From Bacteroidota bacterium (lineage in GTDB: Bacteria; Bacteroidota; Bacteroidia; NS11-12g; UBA9320), in contig JAIBDD010000001.1 of NCBI GenBank assembly GCA_024679565.1, forward strand, positions 1-64,000: 64,000 nt of DNA. Direction: 5' to 3'. The position numbers and the translations under genes are program-made. Shown here piece by piece: positions 49,736 to 58,935 of this stretch (position 1 is its first letter; each line of letters opens with the position of its first letter). The notes beneath the pieces are model-generated. The model was not told the origin of the DNA and ran no database searches. It saw only the letters and a program-made list of their open reading frames with translations.

Positions 49736-51391
49736 ATGAGCGAGTTTCCGTGGTTAAAAAGCTATCCTAGTTTCGTTACACCTAATGTAAATATGGATGG
49801 TTATGACAGTATAGTTGACATATACGAAGAAGGCCTAGTTAAGTATACCGATAGGGTAGCCTATAAAAATATGGATGTCGAGATGACATTCACTGAATTA
49901 GGAGAGCATGTAAATGCCTTTACATGGTATTTACAGAACAAAACAAATCTTAAAAAAGGGGACCGAATTGCACTTCAAATGCCCAATTTGCTTCAATTTC
50001 CTGTGGCAATATTTGCCTGTTTGAAGGCTGGTTTGGTATTGGTGAATACAAACCCACTGTATACCGCAGAGGAAATGAGACACCAGTACAAAGACTCTGG
50101 AGCCAAAGCCATCGTAATTCTTGAAAATTTTGCCTGTAACCTCGAGAAAATAATTGGGGAAACGGAAATAGAAACGGTTATCACCACTACCATTGGCGAC
50201 ATGCTGGGTGGCTTGAAAGGAGGGATAACAAACTTTGTTGTTCGGAAAATCAAGAAAATGGTGCCTCCGTTTAATTTACCTAATGCCATTCCTTTTAAAC
50301 AATGTTTAGCCGAAGGGAAAGGGAAGGTCCCAACAAAAGTATCCTTAACCCAAGAGGATCTTGCCTTTTTGCAATATACTGGCGGTACCACCGGTGTTTC
50401 TAAAGGAGCTATGTTGACCCATGGAAACTTGTGTGCCAACGTGCAACAAGTGGAAGCGTGGATTGATGATTTATTTGTGGAAGGAACAGAAACAATAATT
50501 ACAGCGTTACCGCTCTATCATATTTTTGCTTTGACCGCGAATTGTATTGTGTTTTATAGATATGGAACTACAAACGTATTGGTTACAAATCCAAGAGACA
50601 TGAAGGCGTTTTGTAAAGATTTAAAGAAAAATCCATTTAGCGTAATCACTGGAGTTAATACTTTGTTCAACGGATTGCTAAATCAAGAGAGCTTTAGAAA
50701 TTTAGACTTTAGCAATCTCAAGTTAGCACTTGGTGGCGGAATGGCTGTACAAGATGTTGTAGCAGATCGTTGGGAGAAGGTTACTAAAACGCCCTTGCTG
50801 GAAGCCTACGGATTATCTGAAACGAGCCCTGCAGCCACTATTAATCCTGTGGATGGTAGTCATCAGCGTGGTACAATCGGCTTGCCAATGCCCAACACCG
50901 ACATTAAGATCTTTGACGACGACTTAAAAGAAGTTGCTCAAGGACAGCCTGGTGAAATTGGGATTAAAGGACCTCAAGTAATGAAAGGTTATTGGATGAA
51001 AGACGAAGAGACAGCAAAGTGTTTTCATGGCGATTATTTCCTAACGGGTGATATTGGTATTATGATGGAAGACGGGTTCTTTAAAATCGTTGACCGTAAA
51101 AAGGAAATGATTAATGTTTCTGGGTTTAATGTATACCCTAATGACGTAGAAAAAGCGATTGCAGAGCACGAGAAAGTACTTGAAGTAGGCGTTAGAGGAG
51201 AGAAGACAAAAAGTGGCTCCGAAATCGTTAAGGCTTTTGTTGTAAAAAAGGATGAATCACTTACTGCAGAGGACGTAATTTCATTTTGTCACGAAAGACT
51301 TACAAACTACAAGGTGCCTAAAGAAGTAGTTTTTAGAGACGAATTGCCAAAATCTAACGTTGGTAAGATATTAAGAAGACTTCTAAAATAG
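49736..51391 (+). CDS. fadD: Long-chain fatty acid-CoA ligase
   Basis: A 551-residue adenylate-forming enzyme activating fatty acids with CoA. Core motifs are the P-loop LQYTGGTTGVSKGAMLTHGN, the A5-type motif AYGLSETSPAATINP, TGDIGIMMEDGFFKIVDRKK, INVSGFNVYPNDVEKAI and the C-terminal lysine in PKSNVGKILRRLL. Length and the FadD-like N-terminus WLKSYP support long-chain substrates. It may feed beta-oxidation with the ETF pair at 55719-57417. A -7-like TATTTTTA lies upstream. The muramidase-like gene starts 2 bases later. Confidence 0.94.
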   Translation: MSEFPWLKSYPSFVTPNVNMDGYDSIVDIYEEGLVKYTDRVAYKNMDVEMTFTELGEHVNAFTWYLQNKTNLKKGDRIALQMPNLLQFPVAIFACLKAGLVLVNTNPLYTAEEMRHQYKDSGAKAIVILENFACNLEKIIGETEIETVITTTIGDMLGGLKGGITNFVVRKIKKMVPPFNLPNAIPFKQCLAEGKGKVPTKVSLTQEDLAFLQYTGGTTGVSKGAMLTHGNLCANVQQVEAWIDDLFVEGTETIITALPLYHIFALTANCIVFYRYGTTNVLVTNPRDMKAFCKDLKKNPFSVITGVNTLFNGLLNQESFRNLDFSNLKLALGGGMAVQDVVADRWEKVTKTPLLEAYGLSETSPAATINPVDGSHQRGTIGLPMPNTDIKIFDDDLKEVAQGQPGEIGIKGPQVMKGYWMKDEETAKCFHGDYFLTGDIGIMMEDGFFKIVDRKKEMINVSGFNVYPNDVEKAIAEHEKVLEVGVRGEKTKSGSEIVKAFVVKKDESLTAEDVISFCHERLTNYKVPKEVVFRDELPKSNVGKILRRLLK

Positions 51392-51393
51392 TT

Positions 51394-52047
51394 GTGAGAC
51401 GGGTTTGGTCTGGTATAATAGCCTTTGCTTTAATTGGGCTGCTAGCAACTGTGTTGGTGCTTAAATACAAGTACAATCTAGAATACAATGCAATTACAGT
51501 TCAGAAAACTGTTGTAGAGAAAACGTTTATCAACTACAAAGACGACGTAATTGACGCTGCTGAGAAGTACAATTTATCGCCAGCATACTTACTTGCTTTA
51601 ATTGTGTTAGAATCTTCAGGTCGCAAAATTGTACCACAACGGTACGAGAATCACGTTTTCTTGAAGCTTGATGCTGTCGCAAGAGGAAAACAAAAATCTC
51701 TTGAAACCGTAAAAGCAAACGATTTGATAGGCATGACAGACGGAGATCTTCAGAAACTAGCGAGTAGTTGGGGGCCGTTTCAAATTATGGGATATAAGTG
51801 TTATGAAATCGAGGTGGAAGTTGACGCGCTACAGGGCAAAAAAGCGGTAGAAAACGGTTCGAAGTGGATTGACAAAAACTATGGAGACTACCTAAGAAAA
51901 GGGCTATACAAAGATGCCTTCCATATTCACAATACGGGTAAACCATATCCTAAAGTAGGTGCTCCAAAAACATATCATAAGTCTTATGTGCCCAAAGGAC
52001 TTAAATACATTGAGGAGTTTGAAGAAATGCTGAAGAACGATGCATGA
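51394..52047 (+). CDS. Muramidase/lytic-transglycosylase-like membrane-anchored protein
   Basis: A 217-residue protein with an N-terminal anchor helix (IIAFALIGLLATVLVLKY). The lysozyme-like domain has a catalytic glutamate probably in LSPAYLLALIVLESSG and the SWGPFQIMGYKCYEIE motif, similar to GH-type N-acetylmuramidases. It should cut peptidoglycan or bind it. Start GTG 51394 lies 2 bases after fadD, so expression is coupled. The following T9SS gene overlaps its 3' end by eight bases. Confidence 0.75.
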   Translation: MRRVWSGIIAFALIGLLATVLVLKYKYNLEYNAITVQKTVVEKTFINYKDDVIDAAEKYNLSPAYLLALIVLESSGRKIVPQRYENHVFLKLDAVARGKQKSLETVKANDLIGMTDGDLQKLASSWGPFQIMGYKCYEIEVEVDALQGKKAVENGSKWIDKNYGDYLRKGLYKDAFHIHNTGKPYPKVGAPKTYHKSYVPKGLKYIEEFEEMLKNDA

Positions 52048-53950
52048 TAAATCAAAACGGAATCCGTTTTTAAGCGTTATGCATGCAATGGTGCGTTTCA
52101 TGTCATACCTGGATATTAGAACTATTTTCATCGGATTGGTACTTTGTGTATCCCTTTCAATTCAAGCACAAACTTGTGATGGTTATCTAGGGGACAACTT
52201 ATATGAGGCTGGAGACTTTGGTTCTGGAAGCGATAACATTGTTCAAACAGACCCAAACATTGCACCTGGTTATACGTATACCAGAAATCCACCTCCGCCG
52301 GATGGCACGTATATCATTACAAATGATTTAAAGAAATGGGCAAACAGTTACGACTGGTTAAAGATTCAAGACAATAGTTCAGACCCTAATGGGTATATGA
52401 TGGTCGTAAACGCCAGTTATGATCCTGGTTTGTTTTTTATCCAAGAAGTTACTGGATTATGCGAAAACACCATTTATGAGTTTTCTGCCGATATTTTTAA
52501 CGTAATACCTCCAGGAAGTAACTACATCAAACCGAAAATTAAATTCCTCATTAACAATACAACCCGCTTCAATACAGGCAATATTCCAGAGGATGCCAAG
52601 TGGCATTCCTATGGTTTCACTTTTTCGACGGGGCCATGGCAAACAAGTGTTATTCTTAAAATGGAGAATGATGCACCAGGCGGTATCGGAAATGATTTGG
52701 CTATTGACAATATATCATTTCGACCCTGCGGACCAAAAGCTTCGATTTTGCCCAAGGGAGTCACTAAAGTGTGTTCCGAAGGATTTTCGCCGTACAAGTT
52801 GGAAGCAGAAGTAATAGGAGAGCAGTACAAGACTCCTTTTATTCAATGGCAAACAAGTGCCAACAGGGGCTTCAGCTGGACGAATATTCCAGACTCAGTG
52901 GGGCCGACATTTTATCATAACAATAGCAAAAGAGGTTTTTATTATTACCGCTACATTGTAGGAAATTCAGAAGCACATGTGCGCAATTCAAAATGCCGCG
53001 TAACCTCTACTATGAAAGTAGTAGAAGTGCTACCAACATTTTACAGTAAAGCCGACACCATTTGCAAAGGAGTAAGTTACACTTTTGGCAACCAAACTTT
53101 AACGCAATCTGGTACGTACATTGATAGTTTTGTGTCTGCCTATGGGTGTGACAGTATTGTTTTGTTGGAGTTGTATGTGGATATCGACAGAAATGTGAGA
53201 GCGACTTTTAAAGTGCAAAATCCTTCATGTGATTACCTTACAGATGGAAGCATTGATACCGCTTCGGTTATAAATGCCAATTGGCCCGCTGAATACTTTG
53301 TTGATGATGTGTTGCAATCTTCAAGTGCGGTAAATTCATTAGCGGCAGGAGTATATAAATACGCTATTGTTGATCGAAATGGGTGTCGGTTTGACACTAC
53401 CTTGTTATTGTCTAAACCTGAACCATTTACGGTGGATGTAAAACCAGATTGGGATATCAAATTAGGTCAAAAAGTAGAAATAGAAACGATACACAATTAT
53501 ACAATTCAGCTGTATACTTGGAATCCTTCAGAAGGTATTTCATGTGTGATGGATTGCAACCCCATGTCGTTTTATCCGTCTAGATCGATACGATTAAAGT
53601 TGACGGCAACATCTGAAAAATCTTGTATAGCGGAAGACTCTGTCAACATTAAAGTGGAAGTAGCTCGTTCATTGTTTATACCTACTGCGTTTAGTCCCAA
53701 CAATGATGGTTCTAACGATTTCTTTATTCCAAATACGGTTTACCCACAAGTGAAGCAATTTGATTATCTAGCGGTGTACAATCGCTGGGGGCAGTTGGTA
53801 TATGAACAAAAAAATGCCGACCCTACACAAATAGGTGAAGGTTGGGGGGCAGAAAACGCGGAATCTGGGGTTTATGTATATTTCCTACAAGCCAGGTATT
53901 TAGACGACGTCGTGTTGAATTATCGCGGTACACTGCATGTTATTAAATGA
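52040..53950 (+). CDS. T9SS type B (gliding motility-associated C-terminal) secreted protein
   Basis: A protein of up to 636 residues. After a signal peptide (TIFIGLVLCVSLSIQA-QT) there is a carbohydrate-binding-like beta domain (about 45-230, with YEFSADIFNVIPPG and GNDLAIDNISFRPCG). Ig-like repeats follow (CKGVSYTFGNQTLTQSGTY), and the tail is the gliding motility-associated C-terminal domain: FIPTAFSPNNDGSNDFFIPN and LAVYNRWGQLVYE. Type B tails are handled with PorP/SprF partners. The start is ambiguous: ATG 52040 overlaps the upstream gene by eight bases, while in-frame ATGs at 52079, 52088 and 52100 give a shorter signal peptide. A PPPP run near residue 85 may need EF-P. Confidence 0.9.
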   Translation: MHDKSKRNPFLSVMHAMVRFMSYLDIRTIFIGLVLCVSLSIQAQTCDGYLGDNLYEAGDFGSGSDNIVQTDPNIAPGYTYTRNPPPPDGTYIITNDLKKWANSYDWLKIQDNSSDPNGYMMVVNASYDPGLFFIQEVTGLCENTIYEFSADIFNVIPPGSNYIKPKIKFLINNTTRFNTGNIPEDAKWHSYGFTFSTGPWQTSVILKMENDAPGGIGNDLAIDNISFRPCGPKASILPKGVTKVCSEGFSPYKLEAEVIGEQYKTPFIQWQTSANRGFSWTNIPDSVGPTFYHNNSKRGFYYYRYIVGNSEAHVRNSKCRVTSTMKVVEVLPTFYSKADTICKGVSYTFGNQTLTQSGTYIDSFVSAYGCDSIVLLELYVDIDRNVRATFKVQNPSCDYLTDGSIDTASVINANWPAEYFVDDVLQSSSAVNSLAAGVYKYAIVDRNGCRFDTTLLLSKPEPFTVDVKPDWDIKLGQKVEIETIHNYTIQLYTWNPSEGISCVMDCNPMSFYPSRSIRLKLTATSEKSCIAEDSVNIKVEVARSLFIPTAFSPNNDGSNDFFIPNTVYPQVKQFDYLAVYNRWGQLVYEQKNADPTQIGEGWGAENAESGVYVYFLQARYLDDVVLNYRGTLHVIK

Positions 53951-53974
53951 CGATGACCATCACGTAAAAATTCG

Positions 53975-53982
53975 TATACTTG
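53975..53982 (+). promoter_or_regulatory. Probable -7 element for the DUF2461 gene
   Basis: TATACTTG, one mismatch from TAnnTTTG, overlaps an alternative TTG start at 53980 and lies 21 bases before ATG 54004, favouring the ATG. Confidence 0.45.
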
Positions 53983-54003
53983 TTTACTAAGTACAACCCA
54001 ATT

Positions 54004-54675
54004 ATGCCCAGTATTGAAAAGTCAACACTCACATTTTTGAAGGATATTGCTAAAAACAATCATAAAGATTGGTTTGCTGAGAATAAGCCAAGATACCTAG
54101 AGGCTAAAGCGAACATGGAAAACTTCATGGATGCTGTGCAAGACAGACTCAACAAAACGGATGTGATTGATGGATATAAAGTGTATCGCATATATCGTGA
54201 CGTACGGTTTTCTAAAGACAAAACACCTTACAAAACATACTTACACGCCTATTTGAAACGAGAAGGGGCGTCTAGAAGAGGAGGTTACTGGGTTGGAATA
54301 GAGCCAGGTAATACAAGCATTGGCGGCGGATTTTATGGTCCTGAGAAGGATGATCTACTTCGAATACGTAAAGAAATAGAAGCAGATGGCAAAACGATGT
54401 ACGACATTGTGAATAGCCCTAATTTTATAAAGCACTTTGGCGCAATAAAAGGGGAAGGTTTAAAAACGGCACCCAAAGGCTTTGATAAAGAACATCCGCA
54501 TATTGATTTACTCCGTAAAAAGCAGTTTTATGCCATGGAGTCATTCACTGATTCGGAAGTTCTAGATCCAGATTTTGCGGATAAGGTAGTAGAAACACTA
54601 CATGCAATTCGACCATTTTTCGACTACATGAGTGATGTGTTAACCACCGACCTGAACGGTCGTTCACTGATTTAA
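54004..54675 (+). CDS. DUF2461 family (TIGR02453) protein
   Basis: A 223-residue protein. Conserved parts are LTFLKDIAKNNHKDWFAENK, YKVYRIYRDVRFSKDKTPYK, YLHAYLKREGASRRGGYWVG and LKTAPKGFDKEHPHIDLLRKK. These match the DUF2461 family, whose function is unknown; homologs exist in bacteria and plants. The HKDWF and RDVRFSKDKTPYK motifs are the strongest evidence. It stands alone with a -7-like element ahead of it; 27 bases later the VOC gene begins. Confidence 0.9.
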   Translation: MPSIEKSTLTFLKDIAKNNHKDWFAENKPRYLEAKANMENFMDAVQDRLNKTDVIDGYKVYRIYRDVRFSKDKTPYKTYLHAYLKREGASRRGGYWVGIEPGNTSIGGGFYGPEKDDLLRIRKEIEADGKTMYDIVNSPNFIKHFGAIKGEGLKTAPKGFDKEHPHIDLLRKKQFYAMESFTDSEVLDPDFADKVVETLHAIRPFFDYMSDVLTTDLNGRSLI

Positions 54676-54702
54676 ACGTTTGATTTCACTGAGTGAATCG
54701 CA

Positions 54703-55083
54703 ATGAATCTGAACCAGATTACTAAACCAGCACGCAACCTTACTCATTCTGCAACATTTTACAAGAAGCTTGGTCTACGTTTGATTGTCGATTCTATTCC
54801 AAGATACCCCAGATTTGAATATCCAGAAGGCGCGTCAACATTTTCACTACATCAAGCATCAGAATTTAATGCAGATAGTCGCATTTGGATATACTTCGAG
54901 ATAGAAGAATTGGATGCAGTAGTACGTCAATTAATTGATGATGGATTTGATTGTCAAGAAATGCCAAACGATAAAGAGTGGGGGTGGAGAGAAGCGAGAC
55001 TGAAAGACCCTGATGAGCATCAACTTATTTCATACTATGGCGGATCATATCGCAAAAACCCACCATGGAAAGTGAAGGAGTGA
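54703..55083 (+). CDS. VOC (glyoxalase/bleomycin resistance) family protein
   Basis: A 126-residue single VOC module with paired beta-alpha-beta-beta-beta units: ARNLTHSATFYKKLGLRLIVD, STFSLHQASEF, IWIYFEIEELDAVVRQLIDDG and WGWREARLKDPDEHQLISYYG. The metal-ligand positions are plausible (H in SLHQ, E in DPDEHQL). Reaction unknown; members include glyoxalases, dioxygenases and resistance proteins. Confidence 0.85.
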   Translation: MNLNQITKPARNLTHSATFYKKLGLRLIVDSIPRYPRFEYPEGASTFSLHQASEFNADSRIWIYFEIEELDAVVRQLIDDGFDCQEMPNDKEWGWREARLKDPDEHQLISYYGGSYRKNPPWKVKE

Positions 55084-55114
55084 AACAGGAACTAAGCTAA
55101 TAAACGCATTCGCT

Positions 55115-55717
55115 TTATTTACGTCTGTTCATTTCATCTCTGATGGAAGCCGCTTTCGCGTAATCTTCTTCTTGAAGCGCCTCAGTTAACAGAATTTCTA
55201 AATCGTCTAATTCGAGGCCAGAGTAATCTGTATTTTCAGAAATTTCCTGCATGAAATCATCTATTTCATCGGGTCTTCCTGGTGTGTCAACTGTGCCCTC
55301 TTCATTGTCTTGGGTAATACCAGCAGCAGTTATAATTTCAGCATTTGTATATATCGGGCAGTCAAATCTTACGGCCAAGGCAATCGCATCACTGGTGCGT
55401 GCATCAATTTCAACCTCATCATCTTCTCGAATACACTTAATCTTGGAATAAAATACCCCTTCTACAAGATTGCATATATTAACTTCTATGACGTCGATAT
55501 GGAAATCATCAGCAAAACTCTTAAACAAGTCGTGCGTCAGCGGTCGTTGAGGACGAATATTTTCTAGAACTAAGGCAATGGCTTGTGCTTCAAAGGCCCC
55601 AATAACGACTGGAATTCTGCGTTCTCCATTCACTTCCCCCAATATCAATGTATAAGAAGTGTTTTTGGACGTATGGCCAGAAGCCAATCCCGCTATTTCC
55701 AGTTCGATTTTGTCCAT
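55115..55717 (-). CDS. Bifunctional nuclease family protein (DUF151) with C-terminal UVR motif
   Basis: A 200-residue protein. The DUF151 domain shows YTLILGEVNGERRIPVVIGAFEAQAIALVLE, RPLTHDLFKSFADDFHIDVIEVNI, and EIDARTSDAIALAVRF. The C-terminal 30 residues form a UvrB/UvrC-type interaction motif (DYAKAASIRDEMNRR). DUF151 proteins are reported as bifunctional nucleases (DNase and RNase) in plants. Their bacterial role is less clear. The ATG is one base from the stop of etfA, so the three genes etfB, etfA and this one are one transcript. Confidence 0.93.
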   Translation of the reverse strand: MDKIELEIAGLASGHTSKNTSYTLILGEVNGERRIPVVIGAFEAQAIALVLENIRPQRPLTHDLFKSFADDFHIDVIEVNICNLVEGVFYSKIKCIREDDEVEIDARTSDAIALAVRFDCPIYTNAEIITAAGITQDNEEGTVDTPGRPDEIDDFMQEISENTDYSGLELDDLEILLTEALQEEDYAKAASIRDEMNRRK

Positions 55718-55718
55718 T

Positions 55719-56678
55719 CTAACCTGCTTTTAATTCTTTAGCACGAGCAATTAATTTTGGAATTACATCGAAAGCATCTCCAACAATACCATAGTCTGCC
55801 GCTTTAAAAAATGGCGCCTCAGGGTCAGTATTTATAACACATATAACCTTACTGCTGCTTACACCTGCTAAATGTTGAATTGCTCCAGATATCCCAGCAG
55901 CAATGTATAAGTTTGGTTTAATGGTGATTCCAGTTTGTCCTACGTGTTCGCTGTGAGGTCTCCAGTCCATATCGCTTACTGGTTTCGAACAGGCAGTTGC
56001 AGCGCCTAACACGTCTGCTAACTCTTCAATCATCCCCCAATTTTCTGGTCCTTTTAAGCCTCTACCTGCAGAAACTACTAATTCTGCTTCTGTTAAAGGT
56101 ATTTTGCCCTGAACCTTGTCAACGCTTACAGACTTGGTTTTTATTGTACTTGAAGCATCAACAGAAACAACTGTAACATCAGCGTGGTTGTCAAATGCTT
56201 TTACTTCATACGAATTTGGAACGATGCTAATGACTTTCTTTTCGCTATTTACCGAAACACGTGTAAAGGCTTTGTTCGAAAAACATGTTTTTCGAACACT
56301 AAACCCTGCGTCAGTCGAAACCATTGCAACAACACCAGTACTAAGCGCAGCGTTTAATTTAACTGCTAGTTTGGGGGCAATGCTCTTGCCTGTATACGAC
56401 CCAGAGACTATAATCGTGTTTGCGTTATTGGAATGCGCTACTTCATGTATGGCATGGCTATATCCTTCAGGTGTAAAGGTGTCTAAACCTGCACCGTTTA
56501 CAGCAAAAGTGGATTTTGCTCCATATTGACCTAAATCACCCAACACGTCAGCTGACCCAATTCCTATTGCCGCACAAGTGTCGTTCGTTTTGCTGGCCAA
56601 ATCTGCACCGTATGTTAGTGCCTCTTGTGACGACTTCTTTATTGCGTCACCTTCTATCTCTACAAAAACTAAAATCAT
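55719..56678 (-). CDS. etfA: Electron transfer flavoprotein subunit alpha
   Basis: A 319-residue FAD-binding subunit. The N-terminal domain (1-190) is followed by the FAD domain with LVVSAGRGLKGPENW, ACSKPVSDMDWRPHSEHVGQTG, KPNLYIAAGISGAIQHLAG and VICVINTDPEAPFFKAADYGIVGD. It accepts electrons from acyl-CoA dehydrogenases and passes them to the respiratory chain through ETF-QO. Starts one base after etfB stop. The fadD gene in the window fits fatty-acid oxidation. Confidence 0.96.
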   Translation of the reverse strand: MILVFVEIEGDAIKKSSQEALTYGADLASKTNDTCAAIGIGSADVLGDLGQYGAKSTFAVNGAGLDTFTPEGYSHAIHEVAHSNNANTIIVSGSYTGKSIAPKLAVKLNAALSTGVVAMVSTDAGFSVRKTCFSNKAFTRVSVNSEKKVISIVPNSYEVKAFDNHADVTVVSVDASSTIKTKSVSVDKVQGKIPLTEAELVVSAGRGLKGPENWGMIEELADVLGAATACSKPVSDMDWRPHSEHVGQTGITIKPNLYIAAGISGAIQHLAGVSSSKVICVINTDPEAPFFKAADYGIVGDAFDVIPKLIARAKELKAG

Positions 56679-56679
56679 T

Positions 56680-57417
56680 CTATAGTAATTTTTTCTCTGA
56701 TCTCAATAAATCAATTAACTCCTCTGCATTTGCAGCATCAATAAGTTTAACACCTTCTTTCGCCGGTGGTAATTCGTATCCAACATAGTCGGTTTGAGTG
56801 TAATCGCCACTAGGTGCGACCACTTCTAGAGGTTTTGTTCTTGCCTGCATAATTCCACGCATGTTTGGAATCCTTGGTTCGCACAATTCTTTTTGTGCCG
56901 ATAAAACACATGGCATGCTTGCAGAAACAGTTTCTCTGCCTCCATCTATGTCTCTTACAGCAGTTACCGAACTTCCATCAATTTCAATTGAGGTAACCAC
57001 ATTAACCAAGCTCATGTCCATCAGCTCAGAAAGTAAACCAGCTACTTGACCACCATTGTAATCAATCGATTCTCGACCAGTTAATATCAAATCATATGAT
57101 TGACCTTCTATGGCTTGTTTGATAGATTGCGCAACATGCATCCCATCTTTAGCGGCTGTGTCAATTCTTACCGCTTTGTGTGCCCCAATTGCTAAAGCTT
57201 TTCTAATTACAGGGTCAATGCTAGCTTCTCCTACAGAGATAACGGTAACCTCACCGCCATTTGCTTCGGTAATTTCCAAGGCTTTGGTTAGGGCTAGTTC
57301 GTCGTATGGGTTGATGATAAATTGAACACCATCTGTATTAAATTTGGTGTCATTATCGGTAAATGTAATTTTGGTTGTGGTGTCCGGTACGGCACTCAAA
57401 CAAACTAATATATTCAT
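56680..57417 (-). CDS. etfB: Electron transfer flavoprotein subunit beta
   Basis: A 245-residue partner of etfA. Motifs: NILVCLSAVPDTTTKITF, INPYDELALTKALEITEANGG, VISVGEASIDPVIRKALAIGA, and the signature-like VTAVRDIDGGRETVSASMP with PRIPNMRGIMQARTKPLE. It binds AMP and completes the heterodimer with EtfA. It is first in the operon; a perfect -7 element is at 57454-57461. Confidence 0.96.
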   Translation of the reverse strand: MNILVCLSAVPDTTTKITFTDNDTKFNTDGVQFIINPYDELALTKALEITEANGGEVTVISVGEASIDPVIRKALAIGAHKAVRIDTAAKDGMHVAQSIKQAIEGQSYDLILTGRESIDYNGGQVAGLLSELMDMSLVNVVTSIEIDGSSVTAVRDIDGGRETVSASMPCVLSAQKELCEPRIPNMRGIMQARTKPLEVVAPSGDYTQTDYVGYELPPAKEGVKLIDAANAEELIDLLRSEKKLL

Positions 57418-57453
57418 GTAAAATAATTATTCCGTTACGTGAAAAAAGTGGAG

Positions 57454-57461
57454 CAAAATTA
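57454..57461 (-). promoter_or_regulatory. -7 promoter element (TAnnTTTG) for the etfB-etfA-nuclease operon
   Basis: The minus strand reads TAATTTTG, a perfect match, 36 bases before the etfB ATG. Confidence 0.55.
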
Positions 57462-57487
57462 AGGAAATTTGCCATTTATAATTGGGA

Positions 57488-57811
57488 ATGAATAGAATAA
57501 AACAGTTAGAAGATTTTTTAAAAAATGAGCCGAACGATAGCTTCCTCAATTATGCATTAGCGATTGAGTATGTTGGCCAGGAAGATTACACAAAAGCAAA
57601 GGATTTGTTAACTGAATTAATGACCAGAGATCCCGATTATACGGCTACCTATTATCATTTGGGTAAGTTGTATCAACGAGAGAACGATAGGGTAAAAGCG
57701 GAAGAGATTTATACAGAAGGCATACGGCTTACCCGGCAGAAGAGAGAGCAGCATAAATTGGCCGAATTGCAAACAGCACTAAATAATATGTTATTTGACG
57801 ATGATGAATAA
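57488..57811 (+). CDS. TPR protein
   Basis: A 107-residue protein made almost wholly of tetratricopeptide helices: FLNYALAIEYVGQEDYTKAK, LLTELMTRDPDYTATYYHLG and LYQRENDRVKAEEIYTEGIR. It ends with an acidic NMLFDDDE. No signal peptide. Such small TPR proteins mediate protein contacts; the partner is unknown. I chose ATG 57488 over the upstream TTG 57482. The next gene begins inside its stop region (ATGAATAA), indicating translational coupling. Confidence 0.85.
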   Translation: MNRIKQLEDFLKNEPNDSFLNYALAIEYVGQEDYTKAKDLLTELMTRDPDYTATYYHLGKLYQRENDRVKAEEIYTEGIRLTRQKREQHKLAELQTALNNMLFDDDE

Positions 57812-58268
57812 AAACTTTGTGTGTTTAAATCCTGATTTCAAAAAGGATATTGAAGAAAAACTTCAGCGGCAGTTTTTTATGAAGCATATGGGCTTTAACC
57901 TTGATTCGATAGAATTAGGAAAAGTGACTGGAAGTTTGACAGTAGAAGAGGCCCATTTGCAACAAAATTACTTTGTTCACGGCGGAGTTATGGCCACAGC
58001 CTCAGACATCGTTATGGGCTTTGCAGCATACTCATTAGTTCCCAAACATTTTGGGGTTGTCACAACGGATTTAAACATTTCGTTTCTAAATCCAGGAATA
58101 GGAGATAGGCTTGTAGCTGAAGGTACGGTAACAAAAGTAGGGTCACAATTAATCTTTTGTGAAGCAAATATTTATGTGATACATAAAGGTGAAAAGGTGC
58201 ACACGAATAGAGCTACGTCTACCATGTTTAAAGTAGATTTAAAGGCTATGAAAAAGGTAAATGGCTAG
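57804..58268 (+). CDS. Hotdog-fold thioesterase (PaaI/DUF4442-like)
   Basis: A 154-residue hotdog protein. Key region is QQNYFVHGGVMATASDIVMGFAAY, with the HGG motif typical of PaaI-like thioesterases, followed by TTDLNISFLNPGIGDRLVAEG and KVGSQLIFCEANIYV. It would hydrolyse an acyl-CoA thioester. Three ATGs are close together; ATG 57804 overlaps the TPR stop (ATGAATAA), and 57801 is an alternative. Confidence 0.85.
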   Translation: MNKNFVCLNPDFKKDIEEKLQRQFFMKHMGFNLDSIELGKVTGSLTVEEAHLQQNYFVHGGVMATASDIVMGFAAYSLVPKHFGVVTTDLNISFLNPGIGDRLVAEGTVTKVGSQLIFCEANIYVIHKGEKVHTNRATSTMFKVDLKAMKKVNG

Positions 58269-58371
58269 TAATCAGTACGGTTTTATCTTTAAACACTAAA
58301 ACTCCATCTCTGTCGTTGGTCTATTTGGCTGGTCCTTGTACTAATTTCGCTTACCCTATTAGGCCAATTGA

Positions 58372-58860
58372 TTGAAAGAAAGCTTTAAACAGTATTACTT
58401 CTTGTATTTCGACGACCTCTGTCGGTTTGCAAATTTTTATACTTCGGATATGCACGTCGCCGAAGATGCTGTTCAGCAAGTGTTTCTTGGTTTGTGGGAG
58501 GCCAAAACAGATTTTAAGCGCATAACCAACCCTAAATCCTACTTACTTCGCTCGGTAAAAAATCAAGTCCTAAATGATCAAAGAAAGTCTGACATGCTTA
58601 AGCGTTTAGAGCACGAAGATGTTGATTCAGGATTCGATATCGATGATCAACTCGTTGGGAAAGAGTTACAAGAACGCATAGAAATACTTATTAAAGCACT
58701 TCCACCTAAGCGGCAATATATATTTAGGTTGAGTAGACAGGAAGATAAGACGCATAAAGAAATTGCCGCCCTCATGGAAATTGCTCCCAAAACGGTAGAA
58801 AATCAAATAGGCAAGGCGATAAAATTCCTTCGAGAAAATATTTATAAAGCTGATAATTAG
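58372..58860 (+). CDS. FecI-type ECF sigma factor
   Basis: A 162-residue sigma factor with regions 2 (LYFDDLCRFANFYTSDMHVAEDAVQQVFLGLW, then PKSYLLRSVKNQVLNDQRK) and 4 (LPPKRQYIFRLSRQEDKTHK, EIAALMEIAPKTVENQIGKA). Start TTG 58372. It heads a FecI/FecR/TonB/DUF4249 cassette typical of Bacteroidota, in which FecR transmits a signal from the receptor. The gene at 58936 that follows is not the full anti-sigma but a short FecR-N-like protein. Confidence 0.92.
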   Translation: MKESFKQYYFLYFDDLCRFANFYTSDMHVAEDAVQQVFLGLWEAKTDFKRITNPKSYLLRSVKNQVLNDQRKSDMLKRLEHEDVDSGFDIDDQLVGKELQERIEILIKALPPKRQYIFRLSRQEDKTHKEIAALMEIAPKTVENQIGKAIKFLRENIYKADN

Positions 58861-58935
58861 CATTTTATACTTTTTGTTCAAAATTGAGTGGGGGATTAGG
58901 CTAAAAAATGTGTCTTATATACATAGTCCGGAATT